Source: an uncultured Sphingomonas sp. (GTDB lineage: Bacteria > Pseudomonadota > Alphaproteobacteria > Sphingomonadales > Sphingomonadaceae). From it: a stretch of 34,704 nt of DNA. The DNA is taken from assembly GCA_913777325.1 (NCBI GenBank), contig CAJYSA010000081.1, forward strand, positions 1-34,704. Reading direction: 5' to 3'. Below the pieces are notes generated by a model, which was not told the DNA's origin, searched no databases, and saw only the letters and a program-made list of their open reading frames with translations. Position numbers and translations under genes: made by a program. Of this stretch, positions 15,688 through 26,235 are shown in pieces; position 1 is the stretch's first letter; every line of letters starts with the position of its first letter.

Positions 15688-17037
15688 TTACTTCAGCAGC
15701 ACCAGTTCCTCGGCCATCGTCGGGTGGAGAGCGACGGTGGCGTCGAATTGCGCCTTGGTCAGCCCGGCCTTCACCGCGACCGCGGCGGCCTGGATGATCT
15801 CCGGCACGTCGGGGCCGATCATGTGGATGCCCACGACCCGATCGGTCTCTCCGTCGCACACCATCTTGTAGAGCGCACGTTCGTCGCGGCCCGCCAGCAC
15901 GTTCTTCATCGGCCGGAAATCGGACGAATAGACCTTCACCGAGCCCAGCTTCTGCCGGGCCTGCGCCTCGGTCAGCCCGACGCCGGCGAGCGGCGGATGG
16001 CTGAAGACGGCGGAGGGAACGCAATCATAGTCGACCTTCGTATCCTTGCCGCCGAACATGTTGTCGGCGAACGCCTGCCCCTCGCGGATCGCGATCGGCG
16101 TCAGTTGGATACGATTGGTGACGTCACCGACCGCATAGATCGACGCGCAGGTGGAGCGGTTGTCGTCGTCGACCTTGATCGCGCCGTGATCGTCGAGTTC
16201 GACGCCCGCCGTCTCCAGCCCCAGCCCGAAGGTATTCGGCTTCCGCCCGGTGGCGAACATCACCAGATCGACCGTGACCGGATCGTGGTTCGACATGCTG
16301 ACAGTCAGGCAGCCGTCGTCCTGCTTCTCGATCCCCTGGAAAGCAGCGTCGAAGCGGAATTCCAGCCCCTTCATCATGCTGATCTGCAACAGGCGATCGC
16401 GTATCTGGAGGTCGTACCCGCGCAGGATCTCCTTCGTGCGGTTCATCAGGATCACATGGGCGCCGAGCTGATGGAAGATGCCCGCGAATTCGTTGGCGAT
16501 GTAGCCGGCGCCGGCGATCAGGATGCGCTTGGGCACGCTATCCAGATGAAAGGCCTCGTTCGAGGTGATGCCATGTTCATGGCCGGGGCATTCGGGCACC
16601 GCCGGATGCGCGCCGACCGCGACCAGGATCGTCTTCGCGGTCTTTTTCGTGCCGTCGGCCAGTGTCACTTCGTTCGGGCCGGAGACGGTGGCGCGTTGGT
16701 GGATGATCTCCGCCCCGGAGCTTTCGATGGTGGTGGTATAGGCCGTGTTGATCCGGTCCACCTCCTTCATCACGTTGTCGCGCAGGCGCGGCCAGCTGAA
16801 CGCGCAATCGTCCGGCACGTCCCACCCGAAGTGGCGCGCGTCGCGCAGATCCTCGGCGAAATGCGCGCCGTAGACGAGCAGCTTCTTGGGCACGCAGCCG
16901 CGGATGACGCAGGTGCCGCCCACGCGATATTCCTCGGCCACCGCCACCTTCGCGCCATGCGCCGCCGACACCCGCGCTGCGCGTGTGCCGCCGGACCCGG
17001 CGCCGATGACGAAAAGGTCGTAGTCGAAGTCGGACAT
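15688..17037 (-). CDS. gor: Glutathione-disulfide reductase
   Basis: FAD-dependent, NADPH-linked reductase of oxidised glutathione, 449 residues, cytoplasmic homodimer. FAD-binding GAGSGG (residues 12-17), redox-active disulfide Cys43-Cys48 in GGTCVIRGCVPKKL, NAD(P)-binding IAGAGYIANEFAGIF, second FAD motif YAVGDVTNRIQLTPIA, and the C-terminal catalytic HPTMAEEL. The CVIRGC form, rather than CVNVGC, is typical of the plant/alphaproteobacterial glutathione reductase branch. A GGAG site lies eight bases before the ATG. A tandem 9-bp repeat (17055-17072) sits just upstream. Convergent with the thioesterase gene. Confidence 0.95.
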   Translation of the reverse strand: MSDFDYDLFVIGAGSGGTRAARVSAAHGAKVAVAEEYRVGGTCVIRGCVPKKLLVYGAHFAEDLRDARHFGWDVPDDCAFSWPRLRDNVMKEVDRINTAYTTTIESSGAEIIHQRATVSGPNEVTLADGTKKTAKTILVAVGAHPAVPECPGHEHGITSNEAFHLDSVPKRILIAGAGYIANEFAGIFHQLGAHVILMNRTKEILRGYDLQIRDRLLQISMMKGLEFRFDAAFQGIEKQDDGCLTVSMSNHDPVTVDLVMFATGRKPNTFGLGLETAGVELDDHGAIKVDDDNRSTCASIYAVGDVTNRIQLTPIAIREGQAFADNMFGGKDTKVDYDCVPSAVFSHPPLAGVGLTEAQARQKLGSVKVYSSDFRPMKNVLAGRDERALYKMVCDGETDRVVGIHMIGPDVPEIIQAAAVAVKAGLTKAQFDATVALHPTMAEELVLLK

Positions 17038-17054
17038 CGAAAGGCTCCGGAGTA

Positions 17055-17072
17055 GCGAATGTTGCGAATGTT
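17055..17072. repeat. Tandem 9-bp repeat upstream of gor
   Basis: GCGAATGTT occurs twice without a gap, 18-35 bases upstream of the gor start. It may be part of the promoter or a regulator half-site array, or chance; no known operator is matched. Confidence 0.4.
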
Positions 17073-17165
17073 GAGACGATCGCGCGTTGGATGTTGAACC
17101 GGTGGCGGGCCGGATGGTGCCGGTCAGCGCGCGTTATCAGGAGCGAGGACTGTAGGACAGGCTGC

Positions 17166-17573
17166 TCAGTGCGTCGGCGCCTGCATGGCGGGGCGCAACC
17201 CCAGATGGCGCACGAACGGATCGAAGTCGCGATCGCCGTACAGCAGCGGCACGTCGGCGAGGATGCAGCGGGTGGCGATCAGCGTATCGATGGTCTTGCG
17301 AATCGTGATGCCGAGCGCGCGAAGCGTGCGGTAGTTGCGCGCAGCGGCCAGCGGGACGTCACGATCGATGATCGCGAACTGCCGAAAATTCTCCAACGCC
17401 GCATGGAGCGTGGCGAATTGCCGGTCGGTGCGACACCCCTGCAATACCTCCAGCAAGACGAGGTCGCCGACGAGGAAGCGGCGCGAGGACAAGTGACTAT
17501 CCAGCCAGTCGCTCTGCGGTGTTCGATTGCCGCCGAAGTAATCGATCCACACGCCCGTATCGACGAGGATCAT
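17166..17573 (-). CDS. vapC: VapC-type PIN-domain ribonuclease toxin
   Basis: PIN-domain endoribonuclease of 135 residues, the toxin of a type II pair. It starts MILVDTGVWIDYF with the first acidic metal ligand Asp5. The second acidic residue is Glu in LVLLEVLQG, the third lies in the block TIRKTIDTLIATRCI, and the last in YGDRDFDPF. All four expected acidic positions seem present, so the toxin is probably active. VapC toxins cleave tRNA or rRNA when not bound by VapB. Its ATG overlaps the vapB stop by 4 bp, ensuring coupled synthesis. The pair lies just after pgi on the same strand. Confidence 0.92.
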   Translation of the reverse strand: MILVDTGVWIDYFGGNRTPQSDWLDSHLSSRRFLVGDLVLLEVLQGCRTDRQFATLHAALENFRQFAIIDRDVPLAAARNYRTLRALGITIRKTIDTLIATRCILADVPLLYGDRDFDPFVRHLGLRPAMQAPTH

Positions 17574-17782
17574 AGGTCAACGGGAACGTATTTGCTGGTC
17601 CGCATATCGTCGAGATCGCCGTCCCATTCGATCGCGCCACGCAATTCACGGATGGCGGTCTGCTGATCGAGTTCAACCAGTCGCGCCATGGCCTCGTGGA
17701 TGGCGTCTCGCTTGGTGCGCTTGCCGGTGATTCGCATGACCTTTGCCATCAGATCATCGTCGATGTCGATATTGGTCCGCAT
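17570..17782 (-). CDS. vapB: VapB-type antitoxin (DUF2191/VapB family)
   Basis: Antitoxin of 70 residues. The N-terminal ribbon-helix-helix-like DNA-binding part reads MRTNIDIDDDLMAKVMRITGKR. The C-terminal tail WDGDLDDMRTSKYVPVDL matches the WEGDLDxMR peptide by which this antitoxin family plugs the VapC active site. The N-terminus should bind its own promoter, and a perfect inverted repeat covers the start codon (17781-17810). The ribosome site GGAG lies eight bases upstream, inside that repeat. The gene starts 44 bp after pgi. Confidence 0.92.
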   Translation of the reverse strand: MRTNIDIDDDLMAKVMRITGKRTKRDAIHEAMARLVELDQQTAIRELRGAIEWDGDLDDMRTSKYVPVDL

Positions 17783-17810
17783 GTGTATGGCTCCGCAGAG
17801 CCATACACAT
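17781..17810. promoter_or_regulatory. Perfect 13-bp inverted repeat covering the vapB start: likely operator and mRNA hairpin
   Basis: Arms 17781-17793 and 17798-17810 are exact reverse complements around a 4-nt loop. The A and T of the vapB start codon fall in one arm, and its GGAG lies at the loop and stem. It fits an autoregulatory VapBC operator. If transcribed from upstream (for example by read-through from pgi), it would fold and hide the vapB start. There is no T tract, so a role as a simple pgi terminator is less likely. Confidence 0.75.
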
Positions 17811-17826
17811 AGTCGGTCGACCGTGC

Positions 17827-19317
17827 TTACGCCAGTCCGGCGCGCGCGATCAGGTCGTTGGTCGAGGGGTCGAAGTCGCCGCCGCCTTTCGCCGCCGCCT
17901 TGGCCATTTCCTTGCCCAGCTCGACGCCGAACTGATCGAAGGAATTGATGCCGAGCAGCACGCCGTTCACGAACACGCGGTGTTCGTAGAAGGCGATCAG
18001 CGCGCCGAGCGTGCGCGCGTCGAGCCGGTCGAGCAGCAACGTCGAGGACGGGCGATCACCCGGATAGCTGCGCGCGGGATCATCGGCCTGCTTGCCCTTC
18101 ATCAGCGCCGCGCCCTGTGCGAAGGCATTGAGCAGCAACTGCCGATGATGCTCCGCGGGCAGCGTGTCGCCGGCCTCGATCACCGCGAGGAACTCGACGG
18201 GAACAAGGTGCGTGCCCTGATGCAGCAACTGGAACACCGCGTGTTGCGCATCGGTGCCGACGCCGCCCCAGGTGATCGGCGAGGTGGGACGACCGACCGG
18301 CTGGCCGTCGACCGTCACGCCCTTGCCGTTCGATTCCATCTCCAACTGCTGGAGATAGCTCGGCAGCAAGCGCAGGCGTTCGTCATAGGCGAACGGCGCG
18401 CGCGTTTCGCAGCGGCGGACCTGCGTGTAGTAAAGGTCCGCGAAGGCCGCGAGGGCGGGGGCGTTTTCATGGAGCGCGGTCAGGCGGAAGTGCCGGTCCA
18501 TCTCGGCCGCGCCCTCCAGCAGTTCCTGGAACTGCTCCCAGCCGAGCTTGATCGCGGCAGGAAAGCCGATCGACGACCATAGCGAGTAGCGCCCGCCGAC
18601 CCCCTCCGAAAAGGGCAGGATGCGGGTTTCGTCGACGCCCCATTCGATCGCCTTTTCGGGCGAGGCGGTCAGCGCGATCACGCGGCCATAGGGATCCTCG
18701 ACCCCCGCGCCGGTCATCCACGCGATGACGCTGTCGGCGTTCATCATCGTCTCGGTCGTGGTGAAGGTCTTCGACGCGACGACCAGCAACGTAGTGGCGG
18801 GATCGAAGCGGTCGAACACGTCGTTCAGCGCCATGCCGTCGACGTTGGAGACGATCGCGACGTCATACCGGTCGCTGTCGCGGCCCAGCGCGTCGACCAG
18901 CAGATGCGGCCCGAGTGCAGAGCCGCCGATCCCGACGTGCAGGACGTGGCGGATCGGCCCGAACGCATCGCTTTCGATCGCGTCGATCACCGCGCGCATC
19001 CGCGCGTGATAGGAGGCGGCACGCGACACGCTTTCCGCCTTGCCCTCGCCACGCTCGGCGGTGTGCTCGACCGGGCGGTCCTCGGTGACGTTCACGTGCT
19101 GACCGCCGAACATCGCCTCGCGCTTGCCGGCCAGATCGGTATCCTTCGCCAGCGCCTCGAACGCGGCGACCGCATCGGGGGTGAGATGCGTCTTCGACCA
19201 GTCGAAGTGGATGCCGGCGACGTCGAGCGACAGTGTCGCCAGCCGATCCGGGTCATTCGCGAACAGCGTCTCCAATCGCTCCTGGGGGAGCGCTTCGATC
19301 CTCGACCAATCCGCCAT
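17827..19317 (-). CDS. pgi: Glucose-6-phosphate isomerase
   Basis: Cytoplasmic enzyme of 496 residues interconverting glucose 6-phosphate and fructose 6-phosphate. Recognisable blocks are LLVVASKTFTTTETMMNA (phosphate binding), the family signature GVGGRYSLWSSIGFP, HQGTHLVPVEF with the catalytic His, and the C-terminal NSFDQFGVELGKEMA with the catalytic Lys; the usual Trp of FDQWGVELGK is Phe here. The length is at the short end of the 500-550 range. ATG at 19317 has GGAAGGAA seven bases upstream and is preferred to the longer open frame. Sphingomonads often use Entner-Doudoroff glycolysis, where this enzyme mainly feeds fructose 6-phosphate back. Confidence 0.95.
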   Translation of the reverse strand: MADWSRIEALPQERLETLFANDPDRLATLSLDVAGIHFDWSKTHLTPDAVAAFEALAKDTDLAGKREAMFGGQHVNVTEDRPVEHTAERGEGKAESVSRAASYHARMRAVIDAIESDAFGPIRHVLHVGIGGSALGPHLLVDALGRDSDRYDVAIVSNVDGMALNDVFDRFDPATTLLVVASKTFTTTETMMNADSVIAWMTGAGVEDPYGRVIALTASPEKAIEWGVDETRILPFSEGVGGRYSLWSSIGFPAAIKLGWEQFQELLEGAAEMDRHFRLTALHENAPALAAFADLYYTQVRRCETRAPFAYDERLRLLPSYLQQLEMESNGKGVTVDGQPVGRPTSPITWGGVGTDAQHAVFQLLHQGTHLVPVEFLAVIEAGDTLPAEHHRQLLLNAFAQGAALMKGKQADDPARSYPGDRPSSTLLLDRLDARTLGALIAFYEHRVFVNGVLLGINSFDQFGVELGKEMAKAAAKGGGDFDPSTNDLIARAGLA

Positions 19318-19412
19318 CTGCACATTCCTTCCGACCAATTGCGGGGCACAACCGTCCGCGCAGGCCAAGGCTCCGCTTGACGAAGCGCGGCGGTTGCGCG
19401 ACGCGGTGCTTC

Positions 19413-20228
19413 ATGGCCACCCCTGTTGCCCCCGGCAAGCCCGCGCGTTCGGAAACCAGTGAGACGATCCGCTTCCTGCTGAAGCTGGCGCTGTTCGTCT
19501 TCATCCTGCGCAGCTTCATCTTCTCGCCTTTTTCGATCCCATCCGAATCGATGCTGCCGCGGCTGCTGATCGGCGACTATCTGTTCGTGTCGAAGTGGAA
19601 CTACGGTTATTCGCGCTGGTCGCTGCCGTGGGGCATTCCGCTGATCCCCGGGCGGATCTTCGCCAGCACGCCGACGCGCGGCGATACGGTGGTCTTTCGT
19701 TCGATGGGGCCGGACGATCATGACGTCATCAAGCGCGTGATCGGCCTGCCCGGCGATACGATCCAGATGCGCGATGGCCAGCTGTTTCTCAACGGCAAGG
19801 CGATCCCGAAGCAGCGGGTCGCCGATTTCATCGTGCCGCTGACCCCCAACTTCCCCGCGGAAAAGTGCGGCGCGCCGTTCCAGGACGTGGACGCGACCGG
19901 CAAGCCGATCTGCCGCTACCCGCGCTTCCGCGAGACATTGCCGGGCGGGCGCAGCTACGACGTGCTCGATCAGGGCAACCTGCCGATCGCCGACGACACC
20001 GATCTCTACACGGTGCCCGCGGGCGACGTGTTCCTGATGGGTGACAATCGCGACGACAGCGCGGACAGCCGTTTCGCCCCGCCCGAGGGCATGGGGTACA
20101 TCCCGATGGATCGGATCGAGGGCAAGGCGCTGGTCACCTTCTGGTCGACCGATGGCTCGGCGGAGTGGCTGAAGCCCTGGACCTGGGTGTCGGCGGCGCG
20201 CTTCAGCCGGATCGGACACGGCTTCTGA
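19413..20228 (+). CDS. lepB: Signal peptidase I
   Basis: Inner-membrane serine protease of 271 residues that removes signal peptides from exported proteins. A single N-terminal helix (FLLKLALFVFILRSFIF) is followed by box B SIPSESMLP with catalytic Ser46, box D DVIKRVIGLPGD with general base Lys107, and box E GDNRDDSADSR. The insert FRETLPGGRSYDVL is usual for alphaproteobacterial LepB. ATG at 19413 was chosen because the hydrophobic helix begins about 20 residues later and the open frame upstream is only the antisense of pgi. rnc starts 2 bp after its stop. Confidence 0.95.
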   Translation: MATPVAPGKPARSETSETIRFLLKLALFVFILRSFIFSPFSIPSESMLPRLLIGDYLFVSKWNYGYSRWSLPWGIPLIPGRIFASTPTRGDTVVFRSMGPDDHDVIKRVIGLPGDTIQMRDGQLFLNGKAIPKQRVADFIVPLTPNFPAEKCGAPFQDVDATGKPICRYPRFRETLPGGRSYDVLDQGNLPIADDTDLYTVPAGDVFLMGDNRDDSADSRFAPPEGMGYIPMDRIEGKALVTFWSTDGSAEWLKPWTWVSAARFSRIGHGF

Positions 20229-20230
20229 GC

Positions 20231-20938
20231 GTGAGTGATGACGTGACGGCGTGGGTGGGCGAGGTGCTCGGCGTCCGCCCGAGCGATCCGGCACCGTTCG
20301 TCCGCGCGCTGACCCATGGCAGCCATGCGGCGGGGCAGGCCGGCGAAAGCTACGAGCGGCTGGAGTTCCTGGGCGATCGCGTGTTGGGGCTGGTGATGGC
20401 CGAGTGGCTGTGGGAGTTGTTCCCCGACGAGCCGGAGGGGCAATTGTCGCGCCGCTTCAACGCGCTGGTCACCGGTGCTGTGTGCGCCGAGGTGGCGCGC
20501 GGGATCGGGGCGCAGGCGCATGTGCGGCTGGGCAAGCAGGCGCGCGACGACGGGGCGCAGCATGGCGACAATTTGCTGGGCGACGTGATGGAGGCGTTGC
20601 TCGGCGCGCTGTATCGCGCCGCCGGGCTCGACGCGGCGCGCGCGGCGGTGCGCCGGCTGTGGGCGGACCGTATCCACACCGACGACAAGGCGCCGCAACA
20701 CCCGAAATCGGCGCTGCAGGAATGGGCGGCGGCGAACCGGCGCGCCGTGCCGACCTATGCGATCGTCGATCGTGCCGGCCCCGGCCATGCGCCGCGCTTC
20801 ACCGTGCGCGTGGCGGTCGGCAAGGACGAGGTGAGTGCGGAGGGCGCCAGCAAGCAGGAGGCGGAGACGGCGGCGGCAAGCGCGTTGCTGGCGACGCTGA
20901 TCGCGAACACTCCGATACGCCGCGGACGCCGCCGCTAA
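20231..20938 (+). CDS. rnc: Ribonuclease III
   Basis: Double-strand-specific endoribonuclease of 235 residues that matures rRNA and some mRNAs. The signature ERLEFLGDRVL (residues 42-52) carries Glu45 and Asp49, and DNLLGDVMEALLGALY carries Asp118 and Glu121, the four metal-binding acids. A double-stranded RNA-binding domain spans about 158-223 (PKSALQEWAAANRR...GASKQEAETAAASALL). The start is GTG at 20231, right after the lepB stop. In many proteobacteria era follows rnc; here the operon ends with a terminator instead. Confidence 0.95.
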   Translation: MSDDVTAWVGEVLGVRPSDPAPFVRALTHGSHAAGQAGESYERLEFLGDRVLGLVMAEWLWELFPDEPEGQLSRRFNALVTGAVCAEVARGIGAQAHVRLGKQARDDGAQHGDNLLGDVMEALLGALYRAAGLDAARAAVRRLWADRIHTDDKAPQHPKSALQEWAAANRRAVPTYAIVDRAGPGHAPRFTVRVAVGKDEVSAEGASKQEAETAAASALLATLIANTPIRRGRRR

Positions 20939-21016
20939 GCCATCGGCTTGCCGATCGGGGCGCGTGATCCGCCCTGACGAACCGGGCGACGGGCGCAACG
21001 CATCCCGTAAGATGTG

Positions 21017-21050
21017 GAAAAGGGCGAGACCTTGCGGCCCCGCCCTTTTC
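21017..21050. terminator. Bidirectional intrinsic terminator after rnc and the beta-barrel gene
   Basis: A perfect 10-bp stem (GAAAAGGGCG pairing with CGCCCTTTTC) encloses a 14-nt loop. The A- and T-rich stem ends give a T run after the hairpin on either strand. It lies between the convergent ends of rnc (20938) and the outer-membrane protein gene (21126), the expected place for a shared terminator. Confidence 0.8.
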
Positions 21051-21125
21051 TCCCCGCACGAAACGCAACTGGTGCGGCCGGTCGCCTGGTAGCTCCCTTG
21101 GCGACCGAAACCCGTCGTCAGCGCC

Positions 21126-21725
21126 TTAGAAGTGCGCGACGATACCCAGCGTCGGGCGGAAGCTGTTGGTCCAGCCGAAGCTCGACACTTCGCCGCGCAG
21201 ACGGATGCCCGAGTTGCTGGTGATCCCGCCCAGGCCGATGTCCTTCGGGCCGACCTCGAAGCCGATGCCGTAGGTGACGTCGTGGAAGTCGCGGCTGGTG
21301 TCGACGCGCTTGTCGAAGTTCACCCACTGATAGCCGACCTTGCCGTAGATCAGGCCGCTGTCGCCGGCGCGGAAGCCGAAGCGGCCCGCGGCGCCATACT
21401 GCCAGTCGATGTCACCCGACACGCCCTTGGCGACATTGCCTTCGGCACCGACGAACACCGGACCGAGCGGAATGTTGACGCCGGCCAGACCTTCGACCAG
21501 CGAACCGTTCAGCTTGTTCTGACGCGGCGCACCCGGAACGCTGTCGCTCTGGAACTCTTCCCAGCCGCCACGGACCGCCACGTAGGGCTCGATGCCGAAC
21601 GCGCGGGTGCCGTCCGGCGCCGTCGCGGTCGTCGTGTCGGTGGTCGTCATGGCGTCCTGCGCCAGCGACGGGGTGGCGACAAACGCGGCGGAAGCGGCAA
21701 CGGCCGCAAGAACGAGCTTACGCAT
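21126..21725 (-). CDS. Outer-membrane beta-barrel protein
   Basis: Protein of 199 residues with a clear Sec signal peptide (MRKLVLAAVAASAAFVATPSLA, cleavage after Ala22) and a mature part of alternating amphipathic strands. It includes GIEPYVAVRGGWEEF, AAGRFGFRAGDSGLIYGKVGYQWVNF and GIRLRGEVSSFGWTNSFRPTLGIVAHF. The C-terminal Phe and alternating pattern are the BamA recognition signature, and the size fits an eight-stranded OmpA/OmpW- or Omp25-like barrel. Role unknown (structural porin-like or adhesin). ATG at 21725 is preceded by GAGG six bases away. Its long upstream region has paired repeats (21816-21868). Confidence 0.85.
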   Translation of the reverse strand: MRKLVLAAVAASAAFVATPSLAQDAMTTTDTTTATAPDGTRAFGIEPYVAVRGGWEEFQSDSVPGAPRQNKLNGSLVEGLAGVNIPLGPVFVGAEGNVAKGVSGDIDWQYGAAGRFGFRAGDSGLIYGKVGYQWVNFDKRVDTSRDFHDVTYGIGFEVGPKDIGLGGITSNSGIRLRGEVSSFGWTNSFRPTLGIVAHF

Positions 21726-21815
21726 AATAAACCTCAATATCGTTTCGTAGCCCGGGTTATCGCAGGTTAGGTGCGACCGGGCCGGGGACTGCTCTAACCA
21801 CGCCTCGCGCGCTTG

Positions 21816-21868
21816 GTTGCGCGAAAAAGTCACGTAATCGCATCGAGTAAATTTACTGTTGCGCGAAA
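21816..21868. promoter_or_regulatory. Paired 11-bp direct repeats around a 12-bp palindrome upstream of the beta-barrel gene
   Basis: GTTGCGCGAAA occurs exactly at 21816-21826 and 21858-21868, 42 bp apart, about four helical turns. Between them lies the perfect palindrome AGTAAATTTACT (21846-21857). The block sits about 90-145 bp upstream of the start codon at 21725, where an activator or repressor of an outer-membrane protein gene would bind. No known regulator is matched. Confidence 0.45.
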
Positions 21869-21945
21869 GCCACGCTTCCTGTCACCGCGATGAACAATGC
21901 TGCCGCATCGCGGCCACAGTCAGGGTTTCGCGCCGTAAACCGGCC

Positions 21946-22289
21946 TTAATGTCGATCGCGGAGGCGGCGGGTCGGCGCGTGGAAGTCGGCGGGCTTGTCC
22001 GCGATCCAGCGCAGGAATCGGGCGAGCGGTGGAAGATCGCGGATCGCGTCGAGCGTTCCGGCACGCGTTAGCGCGGCGTTGTCGGCGGCGGCATGGATCG
22101 CGCGGTGACAGATCGGATGGAGCGGCACGGTGTCGGTGCCGCCTTCGCTACGCGGCACGACATGATGCCATTCGGTGCGTCCCCTAACGGACGGTCGCAC
22201 AGCGCGCATCGCACTGGTGCGGCGTCGCGATGCCCGGCCAGCGCCTCGGCCGCCGCGAGCCCGGCTTTCCGCCTGACCCGTCCGACCAT
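21946..22289 (-). pseudogene. HNH endonuclease family gene, frameshifted
   Basis: From ATG at 22289 the frame encodes [36 protein letters not shown] with a zinc-type CxxC. Near 22183 the family pattern jumps frame: RTEWHHVVPRSEGGTDTVPLHPICHRAIHA, with the HH and CH..H metal and catalytic residues, continues in another frame to the stop at 21946. One base appears missing in the short G run (TTAGGGGACGC); one extra base there would restore a continuous HNH protein of about 114 residues. The start overlaps the DUF454 stop by 1 bp (TGATG). It is either a recent pseudogene or a sequencing error. Confidence 0.7.
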
Positions 22290-22702
22290 CAGCGGGCGGT
22301 GGGGCGCGACAGGATGAACGCCGCGCAGCTCAGCATCACGAGCGCAACGCCCGACGCCAGCGGCCAGTGCGGTTCGGCGGTGACGACGAAGATCACGTAG
22401 CCGGCGGCGATCCCGGTGCAGGCGAGTTGCTTCGCGCGGCGCGGTATCGCGCGATCGCGTCGCCAGGCGCGCAACGCCGGGCCGCAGCGCGGATGATCGA
22501 GCAGTCGTGCCTCCAGTCGTGGCGACGAACGCGCGAAACAGCCGGCGGCCAGGATCAGGAAGATCGTGGTCGGCATCAGCGGCAGCAGCGCACCGATGAC
22601 GCCGAGCGCGACGAACAGGCAGCCGAGCGTCAGCCAGCCGAGCCGCCACACGGTGCGCCAACGCCCCGGCGGCGCCGGGTCAGCGGAAAGGTCGGTCGCC
22701 AT
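22289..22702 (-). CDS. DUF454 (YbaN) family inner-membrane protein
   Basis: Membrane protein of 137 residues. The family hallmark [54 protein letters not shown] follows a first helix ([20 protein letters not shown]); two more helices close the protein ([28 protein letters not shown]). YbaN-type proteins are widespread but have no settled function. ATG at 22702 starts a short polar N-terminus before the first helix. The HNH gene is translationally coupled downstream. Confidence 0.88.
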   Translation of the reverse strand: MATDLSADPAPPGRWRTVWRLGWLTLGCLFVALGVIGALLPLMPTTIFLILAAGCFARSSPRLEARLLDHPRCGPALRAWRRDRAIPRRAKQLACTGIAAGYVIFVVTAEPHWPLASGVALVMLSCAAFILSRPTAR

Positions 22703-22777
22703 CCTTTCGGTCCCCTGCAGCGGACACGTAACGTATCGCGGCGGTGACGGGTGCCATGCAAGGGGGATGGCCGGTCA

Positions 22778-22813
22778 GCGGCGGAGCGACACGTTGGCCG
22801 GTCGCTCCGCCGC
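22778..22813. terminator. Perfect 13-bp hairpin just downstream of the beta-galactosidase gene
   Basis: Arms 22778-22790 and 22801-22813 are exact reverse complements (GCGGCGGAGCGAC) around a 10-nt loop, seven bases past the lacZ-like stop. There is no T tract on the minus strand, so it is either a weak or Rho-assisted terminator or a 3'-end stabiliser. Confidence 0.6.
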
Positions 22814-22820
22814 GTGGGCC

Positions 22821-26114
<3,294 letters not shown>

Positions 26115-26235
26115 TCAGGCGCTTTGCCAAGCCGCCAGCCGGGCGTGTGAGCGGCTTGACGGCGGGCGCGCTTTCCGGTCCCCTCCGCCGATCCGGCCTG
26201 ACGGGGGTGCGGAACGGCGGGCGGAGCGACGATCC

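Noticed and set aside
17166-17782. VapBC as evidence of a mobile island
   Set aside because: Flanking genes (gor, pgi) are ordinary chromosomal genes, and no attachment repeats or integrase are near.
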